From NCBI GenBank assembly GCA_047975205.1, contig JBKEDC010000021.1, positions 1 through 64,000 on the forward strand: 64,000 nt of DNA. Direction: 5' to 3'. The DNA comes from JBKEDC01 sp047975205 (GTDB lineage: Bacteria > Bacteroidota > Bacteroidia > Bacteroidales > Prolixibacteraceae). A program made the position numbers and the translations under genes. The notes under the pieces are model-generated. The model was not told the origin of the DNA, did no database searches, and was given only the letters and a program-made list of their open reading frames with translations. Positions 53,686 to 62,839 of this stretch are shown here, in pieces; position 1 is the first letter of the stretch; the number at the start of each line of letters is the position of its first letter.

Positions 53686-54927
53686 TTATTCGTAGCCCAT
53701 TAGTTTTGTCCATTGTATTTTTAACCAAGTTTGGTTTGATGAAAATTTACACACCCAACCTATGGAGATCTCTGTTTCTTCCGTTAAGGTAAAGGATAAG
53801 GTATTACTAATCTTTTTATCATCGCCAACCGATTGGAATGCGATAGCTTCCGAGGTCACTTTATTTACATCTGGCAATTCCGTTCCTGCAGATACTACAC
53901 AGTATTTATAGGTTTCATCACTTCCATTATGTCCATTATCCGGCATATAATACTCAAATCTATAATCTCCTGCCGGAAGTGTTGTTGTTTGATAAATTTT
54001 ACCGTTAGGAATAGCCGGAAGATTATCCCAACCCGATTCGAAAGAAAGAACTCCATTCCCATTCCAGCTTAAGGTCAGATTATCCCAACCTCCATATCCT
54101 ACTCCATCAATAATAACATTCCTCACGTCATCAGAAACCGTCCATTTACTGGGAACAGCCCATCTGTCATCTTTCATTTCTACATATTCATAAGGGCTTG
54201 AAGGATTCACTAAATACTTATCTGTAATATCTTTCATGACTGAGATCTCCGTAAAATCAGTATAGAAAGTATCAATGCATGTAGTATCGGGCACATATAA
54301 TGAACGATATTTCAGCAGTGCTCCGTCCTTATAATTATCTAAAACCAACGCATCACTAGAAGATGCATCTTGCCAAAATACTTCTTCTTCATTACTCGTG
54401 TTCGTGTAATAAACTTCCGTACCTATAATACCTTCTAAATAATCTGTTTCCGACCATTCTGCGGTAAGTGTACCATCTTCGTAAATAGGCTGATACATTA
54501 ATCGATTTGATAGTGAGGCAATATAGCGTGTTCCATAAGATTGAGCTACTGCATATACCGGAACGGAAGTATTTCCTTCTTCGTCATAAGTATATAAAAT
54601 AAAGTTCCATGTATTTTCTTCTAAACTATCAATAATCATACGCACGGTATCCACTCCTTCTGAGCGATCAACATCCATAAGCATTGTATCTCGATAGTCA
54701 TTCCAATAAGCCGCCACTTGGGTAATTTTAGGATCTGATATCAAAAGCCCTTGAATCATTACTCTTCGATTCCCGGAAAAAGTTTGTACAGAGTCTACCT
54801 TCCCGGTGTATGTAATTTCACCATCGGGAACAAAATTTCGATACTCATCCATTTGCGTACATGCTATTCCGACAAAGGCTAAAGCCGCTATTGCAAAAAT
54901 TCTTTTTTTAATATATCTAGTAATCAT
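53686..54927 (-). CDS. Surface lipoprotein, DUF4998-type, putative glycan-binding protein
   Basis: 413 residues with a lipoprotein signal (RIFAIAALAFVGIAC). The N-terminal part (about 25-200) resembles DUF4998: MDEYRNFVPDGEITYTGKVDSVQTFSGNRRVMIQGLL, YWNDYRDT, IIDSLEENTWNFILYTYDEEGNTSVP. The C-terminal half (about 260-410) looks like a beta-sandwich binding module (SFESGWDNLPAI, YRFEYYMPDNGHNG, LKIQWTKLMGYE). It lies 19 bp after the next lipoprotein gene, as the last gene of unit A. Proteins in this position usually act as surface glycan-binding proteins; no catalytic signature is seen. Confidence 0.8.
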   Translation of the reverse strand: MITRYIKKRIFAIAALAFVGIACTQMDEYRNFVPDGEITYTGKVDSVQTFSGNRRVMIQGLLISDPKITQVAAYWNDYRDTMLMDVDRSEGVDTVRMIIDSLEENTWNFILYTYDEEGNTSVPVYAVAQSYGTRYIASLSNRLMYQPIYEDGTLTAEWSETDYLEGIIGTEVYYTNTSNEEEVFWQDASSSDALVLDNYKDGALLKYRSLYVPDTTCIDTFYTDFTEISVMKDITDKYLVNPSSPYEYVEMKDDRWAVPSKWTVSDDVRNVIIDGVGYGGWDNLTLSWNGNGVLSFESGWDNLPAIPNGKIYQTTTLPAGDYRFEYYMPDNGHNGSDETYKYCVVSAGTELPDVNKVTSEAIAFQSVGDDKKISNTLSFTLTEETEISIGWVCKFSSNQTWLKIQWTKLMGYE

Positions 54928-54946
54928 ATCTACAACTTTTTACTGT

Positions 54947-56167
54947 TTAACGTGGATCGCCATAAACTTGAACCTCTGCAACTCCGATATATTTAGTTCC
55001 CATCCAGTTCTCTATACAGCGAATTCTTATATACCTCATTTTACCGGCTTCAACATCACATTCCCAATCAAACCCTGCGTTCGCCGTGCTATAGTCCTCA
55101 TCATTTTGCTCTCCATAAGGCAATCCCGATGGCTTCTCTTGTTCGCATTCTGCAAGTAAAGTCCAACCATCAAAACTACTATCGGTAACATCCGGTACTT
55201 CCGAGCGCCCCCAAATTTCAAACTTCCTCATGCACTCCATGTAGTAGTACATTCTGCCATTATAATACTCCGGATAGTCCCATATTTTCACACGACTTAT
55301 TTTTGCTTGTTCTCCAATATCAAAGCAAAACGAATGATAATCATCATCATATTCCGGCAATGTTAAATAGCACGAAGGCCAACTCATAACATCTCCATCC
55401 CAAAGTTTAGCTAAACTTGTTGATGCATGGTGAGGCGCATCACCTGCCATGGAAACACCACTATATTTATTTTTAGGAATTAATGTTTCATATAAAGGGT
55501 GAACGGTATCAAATATCGTGTCTGTATAGTTCAGATACCTATCGCGCACCGTGATAGCGTAGTTATAGGTAAGTGTGTCTAACCCTCTAACTGAACTTTT
55601 CACATCTGCAGCCGAAGTGTAAACGCTCAAATCACTATTCGCCACCCACGCTCCGTATTGGTCTTTTTCCATAACTTCAATAGCGATATCTGCCTCCGAC
55701 TCATTTGAGGCAACTAAATTAAAACCGCCAAAACCATCAACTAAATCGACCGTTTCAATTACTCCCCATATCGGACTCCTATCCGGATGAACAAGAACAG
55801 ATACAGGTTCTGATCTTTGCTCACTCTTTGACACAGCATACAATTCAACCTCTTGTTCCGAGGAATCTCCAAATCCAACAACGGTTACATTATTATTGTA
55901 TGCCGATGATTTTATTCGATTTTCTTCTCCTGTCCCCGGTAATATATAAACTGCTTCTACATATGCCAAATCTTTACTGTTGGGCAACGTGTATGTTATT
56001 GTTGCTTCTCCCGGCTTATTCTCAACTACACAATTTGTTACCACTCCGGGTTTATCTCCAACCGGAGTAAGCGGCTTATTAAACACATCTTCTTCACATG
56101 ACACAAACAATGTGAGAAACAGAGCTAATACTACTAATGTGTACCTGTTAACTTTATTTTTTTTCAT
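54947..56167 (-). CDS. Surface lipoprotein, DUF4959/DUF5126/DUF5000-type, putative glycan-binding protein
   Basis: About 406 residues from the ATG at 56167, chosen because it gives a lipoprotein signal (TLVVLALFLTLFVSC); the ATG at 56200 overlaps susD. The N-terminal domain (about 20-110) is fibronectin-like (GVVTNCVVENKPGEATITYTLP), the middle resembles DUF5126 (about 110-235), and the C-terminus (about 245-405) is an F5/8-type-C-like binding fold (SLAKLWDGDVMSWPSCY, FDIGEQAKISRVKIWDYPEYYN, RYIRIRC). Typical third gene after susC-susD; likely surface glycan recognition. Domain names are recalled family labels, not computed. Confidence 0.8.
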   Translation of the reverse strand: MKKNKVNRYTLVVLALFLTLFVSCEEDVFNKPLTPVGDKPGVVTNCVVENKPGEATITYTLPNSKDLAYVEAVYILPGTGEENRIKSSAYNNNVTVVGFGDSSEQEVELYAVSKSEQRSEPVSVLVHPDRSPIWGVIETVDLVDGFGGFNLVASNESEADIAIEVMEKDQYGAWVANSDLSVYTSAADVKSSVRGLDTLTYNYAITVRDRYLNYTDTIFDTVHPLYETLIPKNKYSGVSMAGDAPHHASTSLAKLWDGDVMSWPSCYLTLPEYDDDYHSFCFDIGEQAKISRVKIWDYPEYYNGRMYYYMECMRKFEIWGRSEVPDVTDSSFDGWTLLAECEQEKPSGLPYGEQNDEDYSTANAGFDWECDVEAGKMRYIRIRCIENWMGTKYIGVAEVQVYGDPR

Positions 56168-56193
56168 ATCAATCTTCTTTATCTGTTTAAACA

Positions 56194-58131
56194 TTACCAA
56201 CCCGGATTTTGAACCAAGCTTGTATTCTTTAATAAGGCATTATCTTCCATCGGCCACAAGTAATCTCTCGGAGAAATAAATTGCTGCATGTAAATCGTTA
56301 CCGGTTGGTAATATGCTTCCGCAGTCTTTCCGTAAACATTCCATCCTTGTATCGGCTGATTCAGATACTGTGTAGCCAGCTTCCAACGGCGTAAATCCCA
56401 GAAGCGTTTACCTTCAAAGGCTAGTTCAATCATACGTTCTTGCTGTATAATATCCCTCATTCCTTCTTTTGTTGTAAACTTGACCGGATTCGTAGAATAT
56501 TTTGTCCAAGCATCTTTAACCCCCGGAATTCCTGCCCTTTCTCGCACCTCATCAACATAGGTAAAAACGTCTCCTACGGGACCGGAATATTCATTTAAAC
56601 ATTCGGCATACATCAGGTACAATTCTGCTAATCTAATTTCCGGCCAAGGGTAATTTTTATAGGTCACTCCTGAAGTACTTAGCGATTGATTCCAATCTAC
56701 ACATTTCTTAGCAAAATATCCGGTAATATTGTTGTAGAATGAATTATTAGCTCCGGAATAATCAAGGTATTTCGCTTTAATAACCCAAGTATTCTTATCG
56801 GAGTTAGACGGACTATCTTTTTTGTAATATATAGAGCCGTCAAATGCAAGATGTGCATAAAACCGAGGCTCTCTATCGAAGTTAAGTCTTGCTGTTGTAT
56901 AACCCGACTCAATGTAATACTGATGGTCATCTCCTGCTGTTTCTAAATCAGCATAGTTATTAAAATCAAGCGTTTTATCTTTATCAATAGGCACTCCATT
57001 TCTGGTGTAATACATTTTAGCAACCTTTAAAGGAGCCGCGATCGTCGATCTTCCATCATCTTGCCCATATTCTACACTCGTGTGAGGCATTGCTAGTCTC
57101 TGCAAGTCTTGGGTATTTGAATTTGGATTACCCCAAATGATTTCACTATTCCATCGTTCACAAACTGCTTGATTTATAGATAATATGGTAAAAGTTGTAT
57201 CTGATAATTGATACGAATGATCTGTAAAATGATACAGTGCGGCACCATAAGACTCTGCAATATCTATTGCCTCTTTAGCTGCATCGGCAGCCTTTTTCCA
57301 TCGTTCTGCATCATAAGTCTGATTAAAAAAGTTAACTCCATTCTTATCTACGAAGGAACTATAATCAGTATTTCCATTAAACAGCGGGCTTGCCCAATAC
57401 ATCAACACCTCTGCTTTTACTGCCAATCCTATAGGTTTAGTTATCCGCCCCAATTCTGTAGCTTCATCTGTTATACGATCAGGAAGATCGGGAATTGCTT
57501 TGTCCAATAAATCAACAATAAAATTCACCACATCATCTACCGGATCTCTACTCACACTCACCTCATTCTCATCTGCATCAATCGGTATTGCCGTGTCCAT
57601 AATTGCAATTGGTCCATATCGCCTAAAGAGCATGAAATGATAATATGCTTTCAGAAATTCAACCTCTGCTAACCAACGCACACGTTCAGATTCTTCCAAG
57701 TCAAGTACCTTACCTCTATCACTCACATTATCTAAGAAAATATTACAATGACGTATGCCATCATACAAAGGATATAAGTCATTTAATCCTCCTCCATCAT
57801 AATTACCATCCCATGCATTTTGATAGGTATTCGTCGTACGCTGATATCCCCTTGCAATTTCAACAGACCAAGAATGGAATCCTGTATTATAAGGAGCCCA
57901 AGCTTCATCTCCTCCAAAATGAGCCACATTGCGCCAAGGGTCTCCTCCTTTAGGAAGATATGAGTAACACGTAAATAAATACTTCTCCGCTTGATATCTC
58001 AAATTAAAGGCATTGTCAATAGTTGCCACATTATCCGGCACTACATCTAAGAAATTACAAGATGTCATCCCTCCCATTAAGATAACTGCCAAAATCACAA
58101 TGCGTTTATATGTTTGTTTTATATATTTCAT
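56194..58131 (-). CDS. susD-like: SusD/RagB-family surface glycan-binding lipoprotein (pair A)
   Basis: 645 residues with a lipoprotein signal ending MGGMTSC (Cys25). The mature start NFLDVVPDNVATIDNAFNLRYQAEKYLFTCYSYLP and RWLAEVEFLKAYYHFMLFRRYGPI are SusD features. The C-terminal RMIELAFEGKRFWDLRRWKLATQYLNQP is the most conserved SusD segment. It lies 17 bp after susC (pair A) and before two further lipoproteins. Sequence differs clearly from the pair B SusD, so the two pairs probably bind different oligosaccharides. Confidence 0.95.
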   Translation of the reverse strand: MKYIKQTYKRIVILAVILMGGMTSCNFLDVVPDNVATIDNAFNLRYQAEKYLFTCYSYLPKGGDPWRNVAHFGGDEAWAPYNTGFHSWSVEIARGYQRTTNTYQNAWDGNYDGGGLNDLYPLYDGIRHCNIFLDNVSDRGKVLDLEESERVRWLAEVEFLKAYYHFMLFRRYGPIAIMDTAIPIDADENEVSVSRDPVDDVVNFIVDLLDKAIPDLPDRITDEATELGRITKPIGLAVKAEVLMYWASPLFNGNTDYSSFVDKNGVNFFNQTYDAERWKKAADAAKEAIDIAESYGAALYHFTDHSYQLSDTTFTILSINQAVCERWNSEIIWGNPNSNTQDLQRLAMPHTSVEYGQDDGRSTIAAPLKVAKMYYTRNGVPIDKDKTLDFNNYADLETAGDDHQYYIESGYTTARLNFDREPRFYAHLAFDGSIYYKKDSPSNSDKNTWVIKAKYLDYSGANNSFYNNITGYFAKKCVDWNQSLSTSGVTYKNYPWPEIRLAELYLMYAECLNEYSGPVGDVFTYVDEVRERAGIPGVKDAWTKYSTNPVKFTTKEGMRDIIQQERMIELAFEGKRFWDLRRWKLATQYLNQPIQGWNVYGKTAEAYYQPVTIYMQQFISPRDYLWPMEDNALLKNTSLVQNPGW

Positions 58132-58148
58132 TTCTGTATATTAAGTTG

Positions 58149-61100
58149 TTATAACGAAAGTTGAAGCCCAATATTAAACACTCGTTGCACGGGATAACCT
58201 AACCCACTACCGCCCATTTCGGGATCCCAAAGCTTAAAGTTACTTATGGCAAATAGATTGGAAGCGTTTAGATAGACTCTCATGCTACCTATATTCCATC
58301 TTTGCATCAAGCTTTCAGGCATATTATATCCTAATTCAATATTCTTTAATCTCAGGAATGACCCGTTACGCATCCACCAAGAAGATTGTTGGTTATTATT
58401 CTCAATAAAATAGTCACTTAAGCGAGGCCAAAAAGCATATGAATCACGGTTTGTTTCCGACCAATGCGATTCTGCCACTGCTGTAAGTAATCCATTCTGA
58501 GCACCTCCGTTCAACACAAATGGAGAAATGTTTTCCGGGTTAATAAAAAATGAGCTACGAGCAGATCCTTGGAAGAATATACTAAAATCCCAATTTTTAT
58601 AACCTATAGTTCCACCAAATCCATATACGATTTCAGGAGTAGTAGGTAAACCTAAAGGCACTTGGTCTGCATCATTAATCACCCCATCTCCGTTCATATC
58701 ATGATACTTAATATCTCCCGCCACGTAATCACCAAATTGAGTCGGGCTATTATCTACCTCCGATTGGTCAATAAATAATCGTTCAGCAATATACCCATAC
58801 TGTTGAGACGTTGGATTACCTATTTTAGAACGATATTGCTGCCCCGTCAGATAATTTACCTCGTCATATTTCAATATTTCACTTGTTGCATAAGTAAAGT
58901 TTCCTCTTAGTTGAGCATAAAATCCATTATTCCAGAACTTATTATAGTTCACGGTAAGATCAATACCCTTTGTTGCAGCTTCGCCAAAATTAGACTCCGG
59001 GATTTGCTGAAGTCCCAACGAGCTTCCAATATAAGAACGAGTTTGAAGTATGTTCGTACGTTTTTGGTGATATATCTCAGCTGTTACAGCCAGTGTTTTC
59101 CAAAATTCTAGGTCTAAGCCAAGGTTAAGCTGAGTTGATTTCTCCCAACCAATATTCTCATTTGCATAGCGATTAATAGAAACTCCATTTTGACTATATC
59201 CCCAGTCCTCACCAAAGGTAGCTCCATAGTTTCCATCATCTAGATTAACCTCCGACAGATAGAAGAACCTATCAGAATCTGACCCGATTTGATCATTTCC
59301 GATAATACCGTATGTAGCGCGGATTTTAAATAAATTCATCCAGTTTTTTGCTCCTGCAAAGAAGTCTTCGTTACTGATATTCCATGCTACACCAAACGAA
59401 GGGAAGAAACCGAAACGACTTTTCTCGGCGAATTTCTCTGTACCATTATAACCGAAGTTGAACTCAGCCATATAGCGAGAATCATAATCATATGTAAAAC
59501 GACCCGACAATCCCATATTACGTTTAGGCAGTGACTGCTGCAAGCTGCCGGAGTTACCTGCCTGGTAACTAGACATCAAGAATAGCAACATACCGGTAAC
59601 AGAATGCTTCTCTTTAAATGTGCGACTGTAATTAAGGGCCGATTCCATGTACATCAGGGAATTAATATCCTTTCCACCTTCATCATAACTTAGGTATTCT
59701 CGTCCCACTTCGCCAACCGAATTTTCTCCACCGTCATTCAGCACATTTAATATCACATCTCCACTTGCCGGATCTTCTGTTGCTTGATAATAAAAGGGAT
59801 TATATTTTCGTGATACTTGGTAGTACGAATAACGCTTTACATATGCCATCATACGAGCACTCAATCCTTTCGTAATTTTATTCAAATCTTGCTTGATTTC
59901 AAACTGCGGCATAATATTCGATTTATTATACTGTTGATAACCACGCACCATCTCTGCATATGGATTTGTTAACAGTGTTGTACTTCCCCTAGCCGCGACT
60001 GCTCCTCCAAAAAGCGGATGCGTTGTGTAAGGTTGCATTGAGGTAGGATAAACCGCCGGGAACATAACCGGATTAGACCAAATAGCTCGATTAAAACTTG
60101 CAGAACCGCCACCAACCGGACCATTATAATCGTCAAATTGTGCATACATTCTAATAATAACCTCTGTTGTGGGAGTTATATTCAGGTTTATATTTGTACG
60201 AACAGAATAATTGCGGAGCTTAATATTACTGTTAAAATCATTTATAGGGTCAACTTGCAATACTCCATTATCTACATTGTAAGTTCCCGCCACATAATAC
60301 CTTGCTTTTGCCGTACCCCCACTTACGCTCAAGTTCAAAGCCTGATTCATCGTAAATGGTTTGATTAATTGATCAATCCAATTATTACTTGGATACAAAT
60401 ACGGATTAACTCCCGCAGCTGTATTGTCAATTTTTGATTTGCTATAAGGAAGAATTGCATATGGATCTCGAGTAAGTGCAGCTTCATTCGCCAAATTCAT
60501 ATAAGTAATATTGTCTGCAAGTTGAAAGTTTCTGGTATTGGTAGAAACCTTATTTTCAAAACGGAAATCGAACTTTGTTTTCCCAGCTTTACCCGATTTA
60601 GTAGTAATCAACACAACACCATTTGCGCCGCGTGCTCCGTACACGGCTGCCGCTGCCGCATCTTTTAACACAGAGAATTGATCAATATCATCCGGCTGCA
60701 ATCTCGCCATATCTGTAGATGTAGATTCTATCCCATCAATCAGAATTAAAGGATCCACTTTCCCCGAACCAAAGGAACTAAGTCCTCTAATGAAAAATTC
60801 TGCGTTATCCTCACCCGGTTCTCCGGAGCGTTGATAAGAAATCATACCGCTTACGCGACCTGCCAATGCCGTGGTCAAGTTGCTTGAATTGGTCTTAAGC
60901 TCTTTTGAACTGATAGTTGAGATTGCACTTACCATGCTCTCTTTCTTTTGCTTTCCGAAACCAACAGCAACTACTTCATCAAGATTTTCCGTATTTGAAA
61001 GAAGCGATACATCAATTTTCTTCTTGTTTTCCACCAATATCATCTTCGACTTCATACCGATAAACGAGAAGTTCAATGCATCTTTATCGCTTGCCTTAAT

Positions 61101-61388
61101 AACGTATTTACCGTCGGCATCGGTAACAGTAGCGATTTGAGTTCCTTGAACCACCACAGTTACTCCGGGCAGCGGCTTTCCTTTCTCGTCTACCACTTGT
61201 CCGGTTACGGTTCTTTTCTCCGCCTGTTCTTGTTTTTCGCGAGCAAATTCCATATTACTCACAGCCGTAGCGTTTGGAATGCCTATCGTCATTACTAACA
61301 AGAGTAATAACCCGGCTTTGAGGTGCAATTGCCTAAAAAAACATCTTGCCTCCTTGCCATAATTAAAATTTAGATTAACGTTTTTCAT
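58149..61388 (-). CDS. susC-like: SusC/RagA-family TonB-dependent glycan transporter (pair A)
   Basis: About 1079 residues from the ATG at 61388; an ATG at 61409 would add seven residues. After the signal region come a carboxypeptidase-D-like domain (TVTGQVVDEKGKPLPGVTVVVQGTQ), TonB-box-like LDEVVAVGFGKQKK, plug (FFIRGLSSFGSGKVDPLILIDGIES, QFSVLKDAAAAAVYGARGANGVVLITTK) and barrel ending NIGLQLSL. It is the first gene of unit A, with a long leader of about 400 nt if the -7 box at 61795-61802 is used. Confidence 0.95.
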   Translation of the reverse strand: MKNVNLNFNYGKEARCFFRQLHLKAGLLLLLVMTIGIPNATAVSNMEFAREKQEQAEKRTVTGQVVDEKGKPLPGVTVVVQGTQIATVTDADGKYVIKASDKDALNFSFIGMKSKMILVENKKKIDVSLLSNTENLDEVVAVGFGKQKKESMVSAISTISSKELKTNSSNLTTALAGRVSGMISYQRSGEPGEDNAEFFIRGLSSFGSGKVDPLILIDGIESTSTDMARLQPDDIDQFSVLKDAAAAAVYGARGANGVVLITTKSGKAGKTKFDFRFENKVSTNTRNFQLADNITYMNLANEAALTRDPYAILPYSKSKIDNTAAGVNPYLYPSNNWIDQLIKPFTMNQALNLSVSGGTAKARYYVAGTYNVDNGVLQVDPINDFNSNIKLRNYSVRTNINLNITPTTEVIIRMYAQFDDYNGPVGGGSASFNRAIWSNPVMFPAVYPTSMQPYTTHPLFGGAVAARGSTTLLTNPYAEMVRGYQQYNKSNIMPQFEIKQDLNKITKGLSARMMAYVKRYSYYQVSRKYNPFYYQATEDPASGDVILNVLNDGGENSVGEVGREYLSYDEGGKDINSLMYMESALNYSRTFKEKHSVTGMLLFLMSSYQAGNSGSLQQSLPKRNMGLSGRFTYDYDSRYMAEFNFGYNGTEKFAEKSRFGFFPSFGVAWNISNEDFFAGAKNWMNLFKIRATYGIIGNDQIGSDSDRFFYLSEVNLDDGNYGATFGEDWGYSQNGVSINRYANENIGWEKSTQLNLGLDLEFWKTLAVTAEIYHQKRTNILQTRSYIGSSLGLQQIPESNFGEAATKGIDLTVNYNKFWNNGFYAQLRGNFTYATSEILKYDEVNYLTGQQYRSKIGNPTSQQYGYIAERLFIDQSEVDNSPTQFGDYVAGDIKYHDMNGDGVINDADQVPLGLPTTPEIVYGFGGTIGYKNWDFSIFFQGSARSSFFINPENISPFVLNGGAQNGLLTAVAESHWSETNRDSYAFWPRLSDYFIENNNQQSSWWMRNGSFLRLKNIELGYNMPESLMQRWNIGSMRVYLNASNLFAISNFKLWDPEMGGSGLGYPVQRVFNIGLQLSL

Positions 61389-61794
61389 ACACGATAGATT
61401 ATTTAACAATTTTCTTTTTTTACAAATTAACCGCTTAGTAACACAATATCCTTACAATACTCTAGCATTCAAATCATATCAAGATAAACTAACATCATTA
61501 TTAAATGATATTCGAATAAATATTCATCTATTGCAATAGACTACAAGAAAAATTCCATTAGTAAATGCCCGTTTAGAAGATGATTTGGTTAAAAGTTTAT
61601 TTTATTATTTATAGTTGTTTGCGAAATCTCATTTCTTACAGGTTAAAGCATCTGTCAGACAAATGTGCTATTATCGGAGTTGTTCCCAGATATTTATTTA
61701 ATATTATTAAATTTTACACATAAATATCTCTCGGCTGCCGTCATTAAAATACTGTTTATAAATTAATAGTTAACCATAGCTTAATTTTTCAATT

Positions 61795-61802
61795 CAAAGA
61801 TA
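61795..61802 (-). promoter_or_regulatory. -7 box of PUL unit A
   Basis: TATCTTTG on the minus strand, a full match to TAnnTTTG, 67 bp below the shared direct repeat; unit C has the same arrangement with 65 bp. No clear -33 box. Confidence 0.5.
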
Positions 61803-61868
61803 TCGTATCAAACATGTATTTAGTTAATGAAATCTTGTCGTTTATTGTCACTTTTTAGATATTCATTG

Positions 61869-61900
61869 TATTTTTTCAATAAAACATTGCACTTTTTCGA
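61869..61900 (-). promoter_or_regulatory. Bipartite direct repeat, putative PUL regulator site (unit A)
   Basis: TATTTTTTCAA (61869-61879), 11 bp, ACTTTTTCGA (61891-61900) on the plus strand. It is identical in both half-sites to the copy at 46615-46646, 15 kb away, with the same spacing and an unrelated middle. Confidence 0.65.
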
Positions 61901-62092
61901 TTTACGTAGGTTTTATTCAGGTGGAATAAGAATTAAATGTTATTAAATCATCACCAAAAATCACATAGATTACATAAGCATTTTTACATTTTTTGATGAT
62001 GATAAAGATGTACAATACCACATCATTGCTTGCATATACAGAATCAGGATTTAAATTCACATGACTAAATCAATCCCTCTGAAAATTAAGTC

Positions 62093-62100
62093 TATATTTG
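62093..62100 (+). promoter_or_regulatory. -7 box before trmH
   Basis: TATATTTG matches the -7 consensus, 54 bp before the chosen trmH ATG. No TTTG at -33. Confidence 0.4.
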
Positions 62101-62154
62101 CCTAGGTTTGCAGTATCTTTTAGAGATGTGCAAACCATATTTATTATGATAGTT

Positions 62155-62832
62155 ATGGATAAGGATTTATTAGCCTACTTCAGTGGCTTTATTACGGAAG
62201 AACGAAATTCTTTGTTCAACAAAGTACTGGATGAGCGTACACGCTATATCACTATAGCCCTTGAGAACATATATCAACCCCAGAATGCTAGTGCTGCTAT
62301 GCGATCTGTGGATTGTTTTGGTTTGCAAGATGTGCATGTCATAGAAAACTCAAATAGTTTTGAGGTGGATAGAGAAGTAGCTATGGGATCTACAAAATGG
62401 TTAAATGTATCCCGATACAATAAAGGAAAAGATAACACTTTAGAGGCTATAAAAAATTTACGCACTAACGGGTATCGCATTATAGCCACAACCCCGCACG
62501 AGGGCGACACCAACTTAGAAGACTTTGATCTAAGCAAAGGAAAAGTTGCTTTATTCTTTGGCACTGAACTCACCGGCATTAGTGATACGGTAAAAAATGA
62601 GGCTGACGAATTTTTGAAAATACCCATGCACGGGTTCACTGAAAGCTTCAACATATCTGTATCGGCATCTGTTATACTGCATCATTTAACATTAAAACTT
62701 CGTCAATCTGATATTAACTGGAAATTGTCAGAAGAAGACAGATTAGCTGTTAAATTAGAATGGATGCGACGATGCATAAAGTCATCTCCCTTAATAGAAC
62801 AAGAATACTACGATAAGTTTAAACAAAAATAG
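62155..62832 (+). CDS. trmH: TrmH-family tRNA/rRNA 2'-O-methyltransferase
   Basis: About 225 residues of the SPOUT class, which bind SAM in a C-terminal knot. Motifs are ITIALENIYQPQNASAAMRSVDCFG (motif 1, with Asn and Arg), ALFFGTELTGIS (motif 2) and IPMHGFTESFNISVSASVILHHL (motif 3). The C-terminal tail after the knot fits TrmH (tRNA Gm18) better than RlmB, so tRNA is the likely substrate. The ATG at 62155 starts the conserved MDKDLLAYFSGFI; an upstream TTG frame from 62098 is not conserved and would include the -7 box. The next gene begins 7 bp after the stop. Confidence 0.9.
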   Translation: MDKDLLAYFSGFITEERNSLFNKVLDERTRYITIALENIYQPQNASAAMRSVDCFGLQDVHVIENSNSFEVDREVAMGSTKWLNVSRYNKGKDNTLEAIKNLRTNGYRIIATTPHEGDTNLEDFDLSKGKVALFFGTELTGISDTVKNEADEFLKIPMHGFTESFNISVSASVILHHLTLKLRQSDINWKLSEEDRLAVKLEWMRRCIKSSPLIEQEYYDKFKQK

Positions 62833-62839
62833 CCCGATT

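Larger units (their letters stand above)
61389..62092. other. Regulatory region above PUL unit A
   Basis: About 700 bp without a protein gene, very AT-rich. It holds a minus-strand -7 box at 61795-61802, the shared direct repeat at 61869-61900, and a 10-bp palindrome TATTCGAATA (61509-61518). The 400 bp between the -7 box and susC have no recognisable RNA element. Confidence 0.55.

Noticed and set aside
61389..62092. Riboswitch or tRNA in the long region above susC
   Set aside because: No conserved core, clover-leaf or strong stem was seen; the region is AT-rich with only short palindromes.
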